DNA of 64,000 bases. It comes from Thereva unica. Lineage: Eukaryota > Arthropoda > Insecta > Diptera > Therevidae. Positions 1 through 9,512 of this stretch are shown here, piece after piece. The notes beneath the pieces were generated by a model. It searched no databases. It saw nothing but the letters and a program-made list of their open reading frames with translations, and was not told the origin of the DNA. Made by a program: the position numbers and the translations under genes. Numbering within the stretch: position 1 is the first letter of the stretch; each line of letters starts with the position of its first letter. The DNA lies in the NCBI GenBank assembly GCA_949987705.1, contig OX465281.1, forward strand, positions 225,279,978 to 225,343,977. Reading direction: 5' to 3'.

Positions 1-369
1 ATTGGTGACGGAACCAATTTATTGACTTTCAATACATTGAAGTGCAACATCAGTTTATCCGGAATTTTCTTCCCCTTCACAAAGATTTTAATTTTGTTGG
101 TTCTGAACCAACTACGAGTGTCCGCCACAGAGATTCTCCACATAATTCGGAACACCTTTAGAAATTTTTAGGATGGGTTGCACTTCTCGAAATCTAGTCG
201 TAGCTCACCCTCATTCATATCCTGATCTATTCCATGGAGTAATAGAGGGGTGGCAATTGAATTCAAGGGGATGTACGTTCTAAATTCTGGAGCAAGTGGA
301 TTGTTTTTGAGGAAAGAGTTGGCCTCACAGGCTTTATTAAAAATTGCTCTGAATTTGTCAGAATTTATT
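1..369 (-). pseudogene. LINE ORF1 fragment, C-terminal part
   Basis: Read on the minus strand this stretch encodes a conserved-looking ORF1 segment of a Jockey/CR1-type non-LTR retrotransposon (for example RTYIPLNS, then ELRLDFEKCNPS and FRTNKIKIFVKGKKIPDKL). It contains at least one stop. It runs off the left edge of the window. Its upstream half lies at 2881-3384; the two are separated by the TTAA-flanked element at 374-2876. If that element and one TTAA are removed, the reading frame runs across the join without a shift, so these are two halves of one ORF1. Family assignment is by eye. Confidence 0.55.
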
Positions 370-512
370 TTAAGGCCCTAATACACTCAGCGACGAAGTC
401 CAACATGAAATTCAGTTCCAACAACAAAATATTAAGGGAAGCTTAAAAAAAATACAGTCACAAAATTAAACTAACCCAATCTCAAAAACTTCCTAACACA
501 GTCAAAATTACC

Positions 513-540
513 TGTTGTGCACTGCTTGCAGTGCACAACA
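513..540. repeat. Perfect 13-bp palindrome with 2-bp loop
   Basis: TGTTGTGCACTGC at 513-525 is followed by TT and its exact reverse complement at 528-540. It sits about 140 bp inside the left end of the TTAA-flanked element and may be a subterminal transposase-binding or structural site. That role is inference. Confidence 0.6.
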
Positions 541-1055
541 CGGCCGCCGAAGGGGAAATCTTTGCACAATAAAGGGGTTCGGCTGCATTCGTATGTCTTG
601 TTGGGCTTTACTTTATGAGTGCGTGCCCGAGGTAAATTTTCTGGCGACTTTCAAGAAATCTCTTCTGCGGTGTCGCCGGCTAGAAATTGAAGCCAGTGTT
701 AGATAATTATGAATGGAAATTGAATTAATGTCGCAGTAATGCACTCTACGAACTTGTTCCTGTCATGGGATATGAGAATAGATCTTTTTTGTTTGATATT
801 TAAATTTTTCATTCATGTGAAATTTTGATATCGCTGCTTTTGCTGATTTGAAATTTAGCAAGTGCGGCTAATAAACAATAAAAAATCGAAATAAATGAAT
901 TCTAATAAAATATATTTGTAAAATTTTTATTTGGGAAGACATAAAATATGTACAAAAATTAAAATTTATGGTAAAATATTTACAACAATTTGAAAGTTTT
1001 ATTAAAAAGTTTACAATTTGATGGAAGATTTTTATTTATTTTTTGGTAAATAATA

Positions 1056-1404
1056 TATAATTGCGGTTCCAGAGTAAAATCACTCCAAAATTTTTTTTTG
1101 TGGTTTTTAGGGTCTTTTTTGAGTTTCCCAATAGTAATTTCAGGGCGGGGAGACATATTTTCCTTATTAGTGGGGTCGCAGTTTGACGATGGATTTTGAT
1201 GAAACACGAAAATGTAAAATAAAATTGTTTGGCATCTCCCTTAGTTTTCACAATAAAGGTATTTGAAGTTATAAGGTATTTTCAATTGTTGTAAAAAGGA
1301 AAATACATCTCCCCCGCTTTTAAATTACTATTGGGGAGCTCAAACATGACCCTAAAAACCACAAAAATATTTTGCAGCGATTTTACTCTAGAGCCACAAT
1401 TCTA
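1056..1404. repeat. Imperfect inverted repeat, arms of about 110 bp
   Basis: The arm at about 1056-1165 is repeated in reverse complement at about 1297-1404. Both contain TGTGGTTTTTAGGGTC and CCCAATAGTAATTT. The pair lies just downstream (minus-strand sense) of the YqaJ gene inside the TTAA element, so the transcript end could fold into a long hairpin. Confidence 0.6.
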
Positions 1405-1458
1405 AACATTTACCTATTTTTTATTTACATATAATATTTACAATAATACAAAATTAAA

Positions 1459-2430
1459 TTAAAATGGTTCAAAATTAATTTCAGGAGTTGATGGAAATTC
1501 TCTCAGATCCATATTTCTCTCTTTTCGGCTGTCTAACAGTTCTGGAATAAAAGAGTTAAAATAAAAAGATAAGATTTTGGGCAAAATTTCAACTTGAAAA
1601 AACTCTCGATCTCTTTCCACTCTTTCAACCTTTATCCCATATGGCGTCCAAACTGCAAATAGACCCCACTCTTTATCTGCAATTTCGAGTTGTCCCTGAA
1701 TTTGGTAGAAATATTTATTATTTTTATTTATTTTAATTTCGCCACTTTTTTTATTATATGACCAAAAATCAATTTTTTTACTTTTTATACCTTCTACTGG
1801 AGTCATTTCCCTCGCCGCATAAGGACATTTAATTTCCACTAGTCCATCAGTATTTATAATACCGTCAGGAGTTGCTGCAAAGCAAGGATATTTTTCGTAA
1901 ATAAAAATTCCGCATTCTTCTATTAGAACGTGTTGTTCTAAAGAGAGCTGTTTAATGGCTTCAGCTTCATGTTGTTTTCCATAATCTGTCTGCTTGCTGG
2001 TAAACGTCCTGTTGTATAATAAAGATGCCACTTTATTTTTGTAGCTGCCTGTATTTCGTGAACGGCAAATTAGTCCAAAATTAGAAGCTATTAATCTCCG
2101 ACTCCTGATCTCATGCCAACGGGGGTTGTCTGCTTGGTTTCTTGTAAATTTTTGAATATTTTCACGATCGTCTCTCTCCATTTGAAAACTAGTTAAAAGT
2201 TTTCTCTTCTCTATAGTAAGTTCCTCTTCTGTCATATCAACCCTTTGACATGTGTCCGTCCCATAGTCTCCATCCTGACCAGAGAATACAATTTTTCTTC
2301 GTCGACGAATTTCTGAAAAAAGAAAAAAAATTGTCATTAATTCAAATATTCAATTTTAAATCGATGTAATAAAACTACCTTTAGAATTTGCTTGCTGTGA
2401 TGCTCCTCTTCTAAGTCTTTGTTGTTCCAT
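1459..2430 (-). CDS. YqaJ-like PD-(D/E)XK exonuclease, transposon-borne
   Basis: Two exons on the minus strand: exon 1 at 2430-2379 starts with ATG (MEQQRLRR) and ends at a GT donor; after a 66-bp intron with a pyrimidine-rich tract and CAG acceptor, exon 2 runs 2312-1459. Spliced, it gives 906 nt, 301 aa plus stop, with no interruption. Motifs fit the YqaJ/lambda-exonuclease fold: NPRWHEIRSRRLIASNFG at the start of the domain, GKQHEAEAIKQL, the catalytic core FAATPDGII followed by DGLVEIKCPYA (acidic residue, then E-x-K), and YFYQIQGQLEIADKEWG. Such nucleases degrade or process DNA ends; in viruses they work in recombination. It is the only gene inside the TTAA-flanked element at 374-2876, so it was probably carried as cargo or as an accessory mobility factor. 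The intact frame suggests recent activity or selection. The family call is firm by motif, the role is inference. Confidence 0.75.
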
Positions 2431-2880
2431 TTTGACAATACGGCTGGACGGACTTTTCTGTATTGCAGTCTTTTGCAGGAAGAAATGTGCTCTTTCGTGT
2501 TATGTTGAATTTTAGGGAATTTTCGTTCTTAAATTTTGTGGACAATTTTTAAAACATAATTTACTCATGAAAGAAGGCTAAAATTCAAAAATTTTCCACC
2601 ATGAATAGCTAGATAATCGATTTAAGTTTATCGTACATTAAAAAAATTTTAAAATTTTTCCACCTAAATAGGAGTATTTTCTGGGCGCAGGTACGGAACT
2701 TTGAACCATTATAACTAATATACTAATAAAAAATATTAAAATTTTCCACCATGAATAGCTAGATTTATGTTTTCTTAAAAATACCTAATTTAAATTATTT
2801 CATTTGGTTGGATAGTTTTCTTAATATTCGCGGGCGCGCGATACCCTATAATTGCTCGATTGAGTGTATTAGGCCCTTAA

Positions 2881-3384
2881 GTTTCTCCACACCTTGAACT
2901 GACTGCAATAGCTTGCCTAGCCTTAGAGGGTTGACACTTTTGTTTATCTCACCTTCTACCCGAGCAACTTGAATAAGAACGGAGAAAGGTCCCTCATCCT
3001 CGTCATTTGGTTATAGTCGACATTGGTCGGAATAATTGTACTTTGAGAGACTGAATGTACGGAGGCAGGATCAGGGGGGGTTGGTGTGATAATATTCTTC
3101 GGTGATGGTGATATACTAAGAGGTGGAGTAGCTGTTACAGTCCTATCACCAGTTGGGGCTAAGGTAGAATTCGATGAAGGGCTGTGTTTTGATTCGTGTG
3201 AACACAACATGGGAGAGCTTTTCTTAGGATTTAACTCTCTACCAGAAGAAGACCTGGCGCTAGACTCTGGCGGTCTGACGCTTAGCCTGTTGGAGGATCT
3301 TGTTGCAGGTACAGTAACAACCTTTTTCTTGCACTCCCCAGCAGTGCTGGTTTTATTCTTCTCCATTACTGAACCGATTTTCAA
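2881..3384 (-). pseudogene. LINE ORF1 fragment, N-terminal part
   Basis: A 142-aa minus-strand ORF (3384-2956) is rich in Ser, Pro and Thr, as is common in N-terminal regions of LINE ORF1 proteins. It stops at LFKLLG; a one-base shift gives a frame (VARVEGEINKSVNPL, then LGKLLQSVQGVEKL) that continues across the TTAA insertion site into the segment at 1-369. It is therefore the upstream half of a broken ORF1, not a host gene. The low-complexity N-terminus has no recognisable domain. Confidence 0.45.
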
Positions 3385-3635
3385 ATACTTAAGGTAGCAG
3401 ATTCAAGTGAAATTCCAAGGAGAAGGAAGACAAATGAGAATTAATAGAAGGGAGTTATGGGTGAGATCCCTTATTGGGTATGCCAAGGTTTTGCTGAATG
3501 TGGAATTACAATTACAGGTTAAAGGTCGTGGGAGTATTTGTGGGAGAAGAGGAGGGTAGGTCCTAGACAGACTGAGAAATTAAAAATGATGATAAAGACA
3601 ACGAGCAATGTGTGACCTTCACCGAGCCGTGCCTG

Positions 3636-3765
3636 CCGACCTGGCCTGCCGGCGGTCTGTAAGTGGATGATGGGGGGTCTTTAGAGGAGAAATGTGTTTT
3701 ATTTAATTTCCCCCAGTTTTACACTGTTTCTTGAGGGAAAAAAATTACGTGATACTTGCCGAGAC
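3636..3765 (+). repeat. Dispersed repeat, second copy at 46044-46172
   Basis: The stretch containing CCAGTTTTACACTGTTTCTT and the following GAGGGAAA is closely matched around 46110-46150, in the same orientation. Flanking bases also match. It marks an interspersed repeat of unknown class, present upstream of REV3 and inside a gene B intron. Confidence 0.55.
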
Positions 3766-3919
3766 CCCCCTCCTTCTCGCCCACGTTTTTTGTGAATTTA
3801 GATACAATTTCTTTTATTTGCGAAAGCGATATAGTATTCGGATTTATGTTGCTTATTCCAACAAGATAATATGGAATAAAATAGTACCAATTTTTAACAA
3901 TAATCATTTCTAGACCTCC

Positions 3920-4469
3920 AATGACTGAACGATTTAATTATTTATATTTTATTCATTAAATTTATTAAAAAATGAAATAAGTGTGCCTAAATTCAATTTG
4001 ATAAAGAAATTATTTTATGTCCATTGTTGTTAAAAGAATATTTTATTTTGATATTTTCGTAGTTGTTTTTGTTAATTATAAAATAATTTATTTTGTTCGT
4101 GTATAATTGCAAAATACATCTTATGTATGTCCAAATTGAATAATTGAATTTTTACGAGCTAAAAGCGATATATTTTTAATTAATTGAATTTGGAATAACA
4201 ATTAATGAGAAAAATAAGAATAAAAATGTAAATTTATAAAATTTTACAATTATTGTTAAATGATGATAGTCCATATTATATATATATATATTTTTTATAT
4301 CTCTAAATAAAACTCGTTACAATAATATTTTTGAAAATAAATGATAATTTGAGTAATTAAATGTTTTTTAATTAATAATTATGATTGATTTTAAATTTAT
4401 TCTTATTTTTATTTAATTGAGACATCATCATTTCATACTTCTGATCTTAATGATACAAATGAACCAATT
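3920..4469. other. AT-rich intergenic stretch
   Basis: Very AT-rich sequence with a short TA run near 4277-4291. No open frame with recognisable content, repeat family or RNA gene is seen here. Confidence 0.5.
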
Positions 4470-4620
4470 CGGGGGTGTTCCGCAATGCGAGTGGAATGAA
4501 ATCTAATCGGGGTTCACTTTCACTCGAATTAAATGTATGTTACATATATGGAATTGATCGAAATGTAATAATTTCGATTTCGTGTGTATATTCGATAGAA
4601 TTCGAATTGTTGAACACCGC
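4470..4620 (+). mobile_element. Short MITE, GGTGTTC/GAACACC ends
   Basis: The ends are inverted (GGGTGTTCCGCAAT at the left, ATTGTTGAACACC at the right). A second copy lies at 44486-44640 in inverted orientation. Both copies happen to encode related short ORFs, only because the repeat is shared. Confidence 0.55.
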
Positions 4621-5269
4621 CGATTATATAATTTTCGATATCGTACTTCTCATAGAGCAAAATTAAAAAATTGATAGCGAAAAGATGTGAAGACACCGTA
4701 TCTTCATTTTGACAAATTTTACAGGAGGAAGAAAAAACTAATTTTTAAGGATTTGTATTTAAATTTAAACCGGTACCGAATACGGGACTTACGAATTTTG
4801 CATCATTAAAAATTACTTCATGGCATTACGTAGTCTGGGCGAGATGGAGTTACGTGGTCTGTTTTACGTTAGATGCCATTAAAATATAATTTTGGAAAAA
4901 ATGACGATACCATGTCTGGTAGATAATTATGCCATCGATATACTTTAGTGAGTCCTTGATAGGATAGTTTTATAAAACTTACACGAATTTTTCTATAGTA
5001 CTTAATACTGCTAGTCTATTCTCGATTTTTATAATTTGGTACAATTAATCTTATTTGGTACGTATTTTCTTTTTAATGGACGTTTTTCATTGTGCTTGTA
5101 TGCTATCACTCAACACCAGTATCACGGCCAGACAGTAGGAGGCCCTGTGCAAACATTCAGCGACAGAACCCAGAGGGTCCATCAAAATTTTTCGCTCGCG
5201 GAATTTCCTTGTTAGACACCCGTCCCCGCGGCAGAAATGTGGAAAATGGGCCCTGTATAATGTTAAGTC

Positions 5270-5860
5270 GTCGGCCCCTGTGCTGAAAGTCGTAATTGCT
5301 GTCATAAGAAGTGAGGCTAATACAGTGGTATGCTGATAGTCGATTCTTGTCGTGTAAAATCTGCTAGCATAAACAACAGCTTATTTGGTGTGCTGATCTG
5401 GTTTTTAGCGTTTATTGGAAATGTATGAAAATGTAGGTTAGCCCCTTCTTGCATAATAGGGGCGATATGCTCACAAATTGTGTAATGGGAAGAAATAATA
5501 ACATAAAATTATTAATTCTACGCTTTTGCTGTCTTCATCTTCTGAACTAATAAACCGCCACAAGAATTTAACATCTTTAATCTCAAATCTCGCGAAACAC
5601 AAACTCAAAAATGATTATTCCTCACGAAACACAAAAACTTAACACCTACATTCTCTGACTCCTGTGCTGACAGTCGTAATTTTACTGAAACAACAAATTC
5701 TTCAACTCAAACGACTTGTCACGCCACCCGACTACCAGTACACCAATTTAAAAACGAGACGACATCGACATCTACATGCGACTGTCATATGACTCGACTT
5801 TCAGCACATGAGCCGTCGATTCACATGCGCTATTGAGACGGCGAAAATTTATGCGGGCAG
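5270..5860. repeat. Region with repeated GTGCTGA-AGTCG motifs
   Basis: GTGCTGAAAGTCGTAATT near 5280 and GTGCTGACAGTCGTAATT near 5663 are near-identical direct repeats, and inverted versions (CGACTTTCAGCAC) occur near 5795. It abuts the hAT-type transposase remnant and may be its terminal region. No gene is seen. Confidence 0.35.
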
Positions 5861-5861
5861 A

Positions 5862-6830
5862 TCAACTTTTCTGGCACTCATGGAAGCGAAACGACTGACT
5901 ATGAACTCTTGTGTCACATTGGCCAAACAATCGTCTTCGGTCGGACATGTTGTTCCGGAAATATGATTTTATCCATTTTAGTTTGGAGAAGCTTCGTTCT
6001 GTGGTAGCGACTCCAACTGGAAATGTGCTGAAGATGTGTAAAGCGATCACAAGGCTCGGGAATAATTTCATAATACCTCTCGAGCATAACGAATTTAAAA
6101 ATTCAATTGGGCTACAAATGCCTTTGCAAGCTTCGGAAGTAATATAAGCGTACCTACACCGACATTTCGTAGCAGAGATCCTTGAGTAATGTGCGATATT
6201 CATGCTCCTGGTTTGGCTTGAATCCGGTATCATTAATGATAAAGGAAGCCATAATGTTTCTCGACATCATACAATGAGTCGAAACGCTCGCCTAGTGCAG
6301 CGATTGCGATGTCAAGAATGTAATTATAAAACACAATACGAAGTTGTTCGGACGGATCGACAATCTCGAATTGTCTTGCGGATGTGCGCACATTTTCTGC
6401 CGCAGGAAAATCTGCTAATACTCTAAATTCATTGGCGAGATCGGCAGCCTGGGCACAATAAATATCGTACAGCACCGGCGAACCATCCTCTGGTAATTCT
6501 GAATTAGGCAAACGTTCGAAATGCCGTTTGATGACACTGATTTGCGCCATCGCTTTGGTCAGTTCCATCGTTGCGGATTGTAATAGGTCTTGCCAAATAA
6601 TGGCTGCTAATGCGAATTTATAAGAGCTTCATTTGTGCGCTAAGCTTCGCATGTGATGAGCGCTTCCCCAGTCGGTTGATGTGCCACTTTCTACGGCTAT
6701 ATCCGCACAGTTGTACAGTGCGTCAACAATTTGCGGAAGATTTTTGGATTAAACAATCGGTGGCATTCTCTCGACTTCACCAACGGGTATCGGACATAGA
6801 CTTCACGAGATTAAACGATTTATATCGAGA
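5862..6830 (-). pseudogene. hAT-type transposase remnant (DUF4371/dimerisation region)
   Basis: Broken minus-strand frames match the C-terminal half of TTF/ZMYM-like hAT transposases. From about 6830: a segment with SMSDTRW followed by frames disrupted by stops; 6568-6233 encodes the helical region; 6233-5862 encodes the hAT dimerisation core with LFPSLVIALHIFSTFPVGVA and ERSFSKLKWIKSYFRNNMS. Stops and frame changes separate the pieces, so it is not functional. No zinc-finger N-terminus was recognised. It abuts a LINE fragment at 6839. Confidence 0.65.
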
Positions 6831-6838
6831 ATGATTTA

Positions 6839-7206
6839 GCAAGGTTTACCGCTATTACCACAGTGATTGCGTCACTGGAATAAAGAACTTTCTCCCTACA
6901 CGGCTACCTTTTTCCCACAACACAAGACTAGCCAACTCGGCTCACCCCCATACGCTACAGCCCTCCTCTTCGCGCACATTACGGTATAGAAGTTCGTTTA
7001 TAAATAAAACAACTCGATTGTGGAACTGTTTTCCGCAGTCGGTGTTTTCGAGCTCATATAACATCTCAGAGTTCAAACGCAAAGTTCATTGGCATCTGCT
7101 CATGCACCCTCCAGACCCCTAACCTATCATTTCTATTCTATCCTGCAGATCAAGCTTACTACTATACATTGCAGCATGACTCGAACGGCATGACGGACTA
7201 GTAGTA
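6839..7206 (+). mobile_element. LINE 3'-end fragment, CR1/Jockey-like (copy 1)
   Basis: The sequence matches the C-terminal coding end and 3' UTR of the same LINE family found at 26616-27170 and 53230-53996: it shares the stretch coding YRYYHSDC, the NTRLA region, and the trailer ending GACGGACTAGTAGTA. It contains stops. The element is interrupted at 7206 by a Tc1 transposon; its last 38 bp resume at 8819-8856 with CAAAGGGTGTCTCCTAAGCT. Confidence 0.7.
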
Positions 7207-8818
7207 CACTCCACGACAAAATGATACGACACCCCTCGAAATTTCCGGATTCTCCCAAGGAGTAAATGCTGTAAAAAACTTTTATTGCACATTATAAAGT
7301 ACATCTAATGGAAAGCCTAAATCAGTAACCTGCGTACCCAGAGACCCTTTTTTTCAAGAATTTTGTTAAATTTTTTGAAAAACGGGTGCGACAAAAAGAT
7401 ACGACAGGGTTAAAAATTTTAATAAAACGCTGTGTTTTTTAGGGAAAAATAACAACATTTTTATTTCTAATAATGTGTATGCTTTCCATTTTTCGTAATC
7501 AATTCTGACATTCGAGTTGGTAATGATTTATGGAGGTTTTTTTAAATATTTTTTAGGAATTAACTTCCAGCTAGTTTCGATGGCTTCTCGCAGCTCCTCG
7601 AGGGTTGAATATTGTTTGTTTTCGCTATATACTATGCGTGCTAAATGTCCCCAAACATTTTCGATTATATTCAAGTCTGGGGATTTCGCAGGCCAATCCA
7701 TTACTTGAATATTCTTCGTCGAGATAAACTCCTTAACTATGCGTACAGTGTGTACGGCAGCATTATCATGCTGGAAAATATAGTTTTGTACAGAAATCAT
7801 CTCGGCTTTCGGGAGTAATTCTTCCTCCAGTAATTTTATATAGCCCCTGCTATTCATTTTCCCATTAACAAATCGGATATTTGCTTTGCCATTGTACCCA
7901 ATAGCAGCCCAAATCATGGTACCTCTTCCTCCCATTGGTCGTCGTTTATTAAACATCTCGTCCTTCCGTAAATCATGAAAATAGTAGCTCCATCCGTTTG
8001 GCCCATCCAACGAAAACCCTTTCTCATCTGAAAAAATTACTCTCATCCATCGTTTCTTCCATCTTAAGTGTTGTCGAGCGAACTCCTTCCTAGCTAAGAT
8101 GTGCTTGTTAGTTAACACTGACTTTCTCTTCAATTTTTTCCTTGTAAGATTTTCCACTTTTTTAAGACGCATTGTACATTGCTGATATTGGTTTGCACAC
8201 CCCCTTTCTCAGCTATTTGTCTTGCTGTTCCCGTTGAATTGGTTGCTACCCTCATATTGCGCGGGTATCACGATCACTAATAGCATGGGGTCTTCCTGGA
8301 CTCTTCTTTTTACCATAGTTTTCTGGGTCTTTAAGTGATCCTGAAATCGCACTCCTATTCCTTCTCAATAGTTTTGCTATTTTAGCAACACTCATGTTTT
8401 CTTTTTTTAAATTTCTAATATTTTTTATTTCACTGTCACTAAGTTTCTTGCCTGGGCCCATCTTATTCTACTCTTAAACCACAATAAAGTTTCGAAAACA
8501 CAAAATAAAATACACACGATAATTCCGAACACAATAGAGTTCAATACAAATAATGACAAGTCTTTTAAAGCTCTTCACAGTTTAACTGTCGACTGTTAAA
8601 TGTAACAGCATCATGCCCTGTCGTATCTTTTTGACGCACCCGTTTTTCAAAAAATTTAACAAAATTCTTGGAAAAAAGGGTCTCTGGGTACGCAGCTTAC
8701 TGGTTTAGGCTTTCCATTAGATGTACTTTTAAATGTGCAATAAAAGTTTTTTACAGCATTTACTCCTTGGGAGAATCCGGAAATTTCGAGGGGTGTCGTA
8801 TCATTTTGTCGTGGAGTG
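7207..8818 (-). mobile_element. Tc1-type transposon with long inverted repeats
   Basis: The ends are CACTCCACGACAAAATGATA and its reverse complement, with inverted repeats extending about 210 bp. Each repeat carries an outer and an inner copy of a GACAAAA/TGATACGACA-like motif, the IR-DR layout seen in several Tc1 elements. The element is flanked by TA at 7205-7206 and 8819-8820. The LINE trailer reads continuously across the site when the element is removed, proving the insertion. It carries one frameshifted transposase gene on the minus strand. Confidence 0.9.
7528..8461 (-). pseudogene. Tc1 transposase (DD34E), frameshifted
   Basis: Cut-and-paste transposase of the enclosing element. From 8461, MGPGKKLSDSEIKNIRNLKK opens the paired-like helix-turn-helix region, which ends in a GRPHAIS segment. 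The frame then shifts near 8260 (segment with ATNSTGTARQIAEKGG) and again near 8175 into the catalytic frame 8172-7528. There the triad is visible: IFSDEKGFSLDGPNGW (first D), FQHDNAAVHT (second D) and SPDLNIIENVWG (E), with 34 residues between second D and E, diagnostic of Tc1 rather than mariner. Two frameshifts make this copy inactive, though the catalytic part is complete. Tc3 or other Tc1 subgroups are possible. Confidence 0.85.
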
Positions 8819-8856
8819 TACAAAGGGTGTCTCCTAAGCTTCATTGTATCACAAAA
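8819..8856 (+). mobile_element. LINE 3' tail, continuation of 6839-7206
   Basis: The sequence GTACAAAGGGTGTCTCCTAA and following bases to TATCAC plus an A run is the 3' terminus of the LINE split by the Tc1 element. The same tail closes the LINE at 27170 and 53996 and the SINEs at 15040 and 18705. Confidence 0.75.
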
Positions 8857-8859
8857 AAG

Positions 8860-9340
8860 CAGTTGAATTGCCCTTACCGCAGCACACGTAAAAATCATGA
8901 TGAACACTTTTATTATCTCGCTTTTATTCGTTAAATCGGGTACATACATATAACGGACCGTCAAAGTCCACGCCAGTAGCTTCTAAGGGTCTAGCTAATT
9001 ATCACCTATCGAGTGGTAGAAAGGCAATCGGTTGATCGATTTGTTTCGACAAAGATAACATTGGTTAATTACAGTTTCAGTTAATTCCAAATCCAACTAT
9101 TCACGTACTTTTATAAGGACCATGTTTACACCTCGATGAAAAGTTCGCTGATGTGCGTGCATCAATGATGTTCTATTTAAAATTAGAAATATGTAACGAA
9201 TTAGGGAGAATTATTGCGTGTATAGAATCTAATGGCTCGTTAGAGAACTGCAAGTGACTTTGAACGTCCATCATCTACAAATGGTCGTAAGGTCCACAAG
9301 TTAGATGTTCTTTAAACGGTTTTTCCTTCTTTAAAAGATC
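8860..9340 (-). pseudogene. BEL/Pao integrase fragment
   Basis: On the minus strand, VRYMYVPDLTNKSEIIKVFI followed by FTCAAVRAIQL matches the catalytic-core beginning of BEL/Pao integrases (typical pattern: GPLYVRD, then a FTCAAVRA block). Upstream, pieces resembling the zinc-binding region (HQRTFHRG and a CYLCR knuckle) appear among stops. It begins directly next to the LINE tail at 8856. No LTRs were found. Confidence 0.5.
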
Positions 9341-9512
9341 AATTTCATTGGAAAAACTCATTACTAACTTACATATGCAATATCTTGCGTCTGCTAATCT
9401 TGGTATTACTTCACTGGTAATGACGCTCTATCATAGTTTCTTTCTAATTTTAAATTGTAGGAGCAGGAATGAAAAAGTGAATAATTTTACACACATCAAT
9501 TCCTCCTTATAG

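Larger units (their letters stand above)
374..2876 (-). mobile_element. Kolobok-like DNA transposon carrying a YqaJ nuclease gene
   Basis: Terminal inverted repeats of about 20 bp are visible: GGCCCTAATACACTCAGCGA at the left and, reverse-complemented, GGGCCTAATACACTCAATCG at the right. Both ends are flanked by TTAA (370-373 and 2877-2880), the target duplication expected for Kolobok or piggyBac type elements. The insertion splits a LINE ORF1 whose frame is restored when the element is removed, which supports these ends. The only substantial gene inside is the two-exon YqaJ-type nuclease gene; no transposase is seen, so this copy is probably non-autonomous. Near the right end, a 23-bp direct repeat occurs at 2591-2613 and 2741-2763. 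Superfamily is inferred from the TTAA and the cargo. Confidence 0.7.

Noticed and set aside
3086..3397. 103-aa plus-strand ORF
   Set aside because: Antisense shadow of the LINE ORF1 fragment at 2956-3384.
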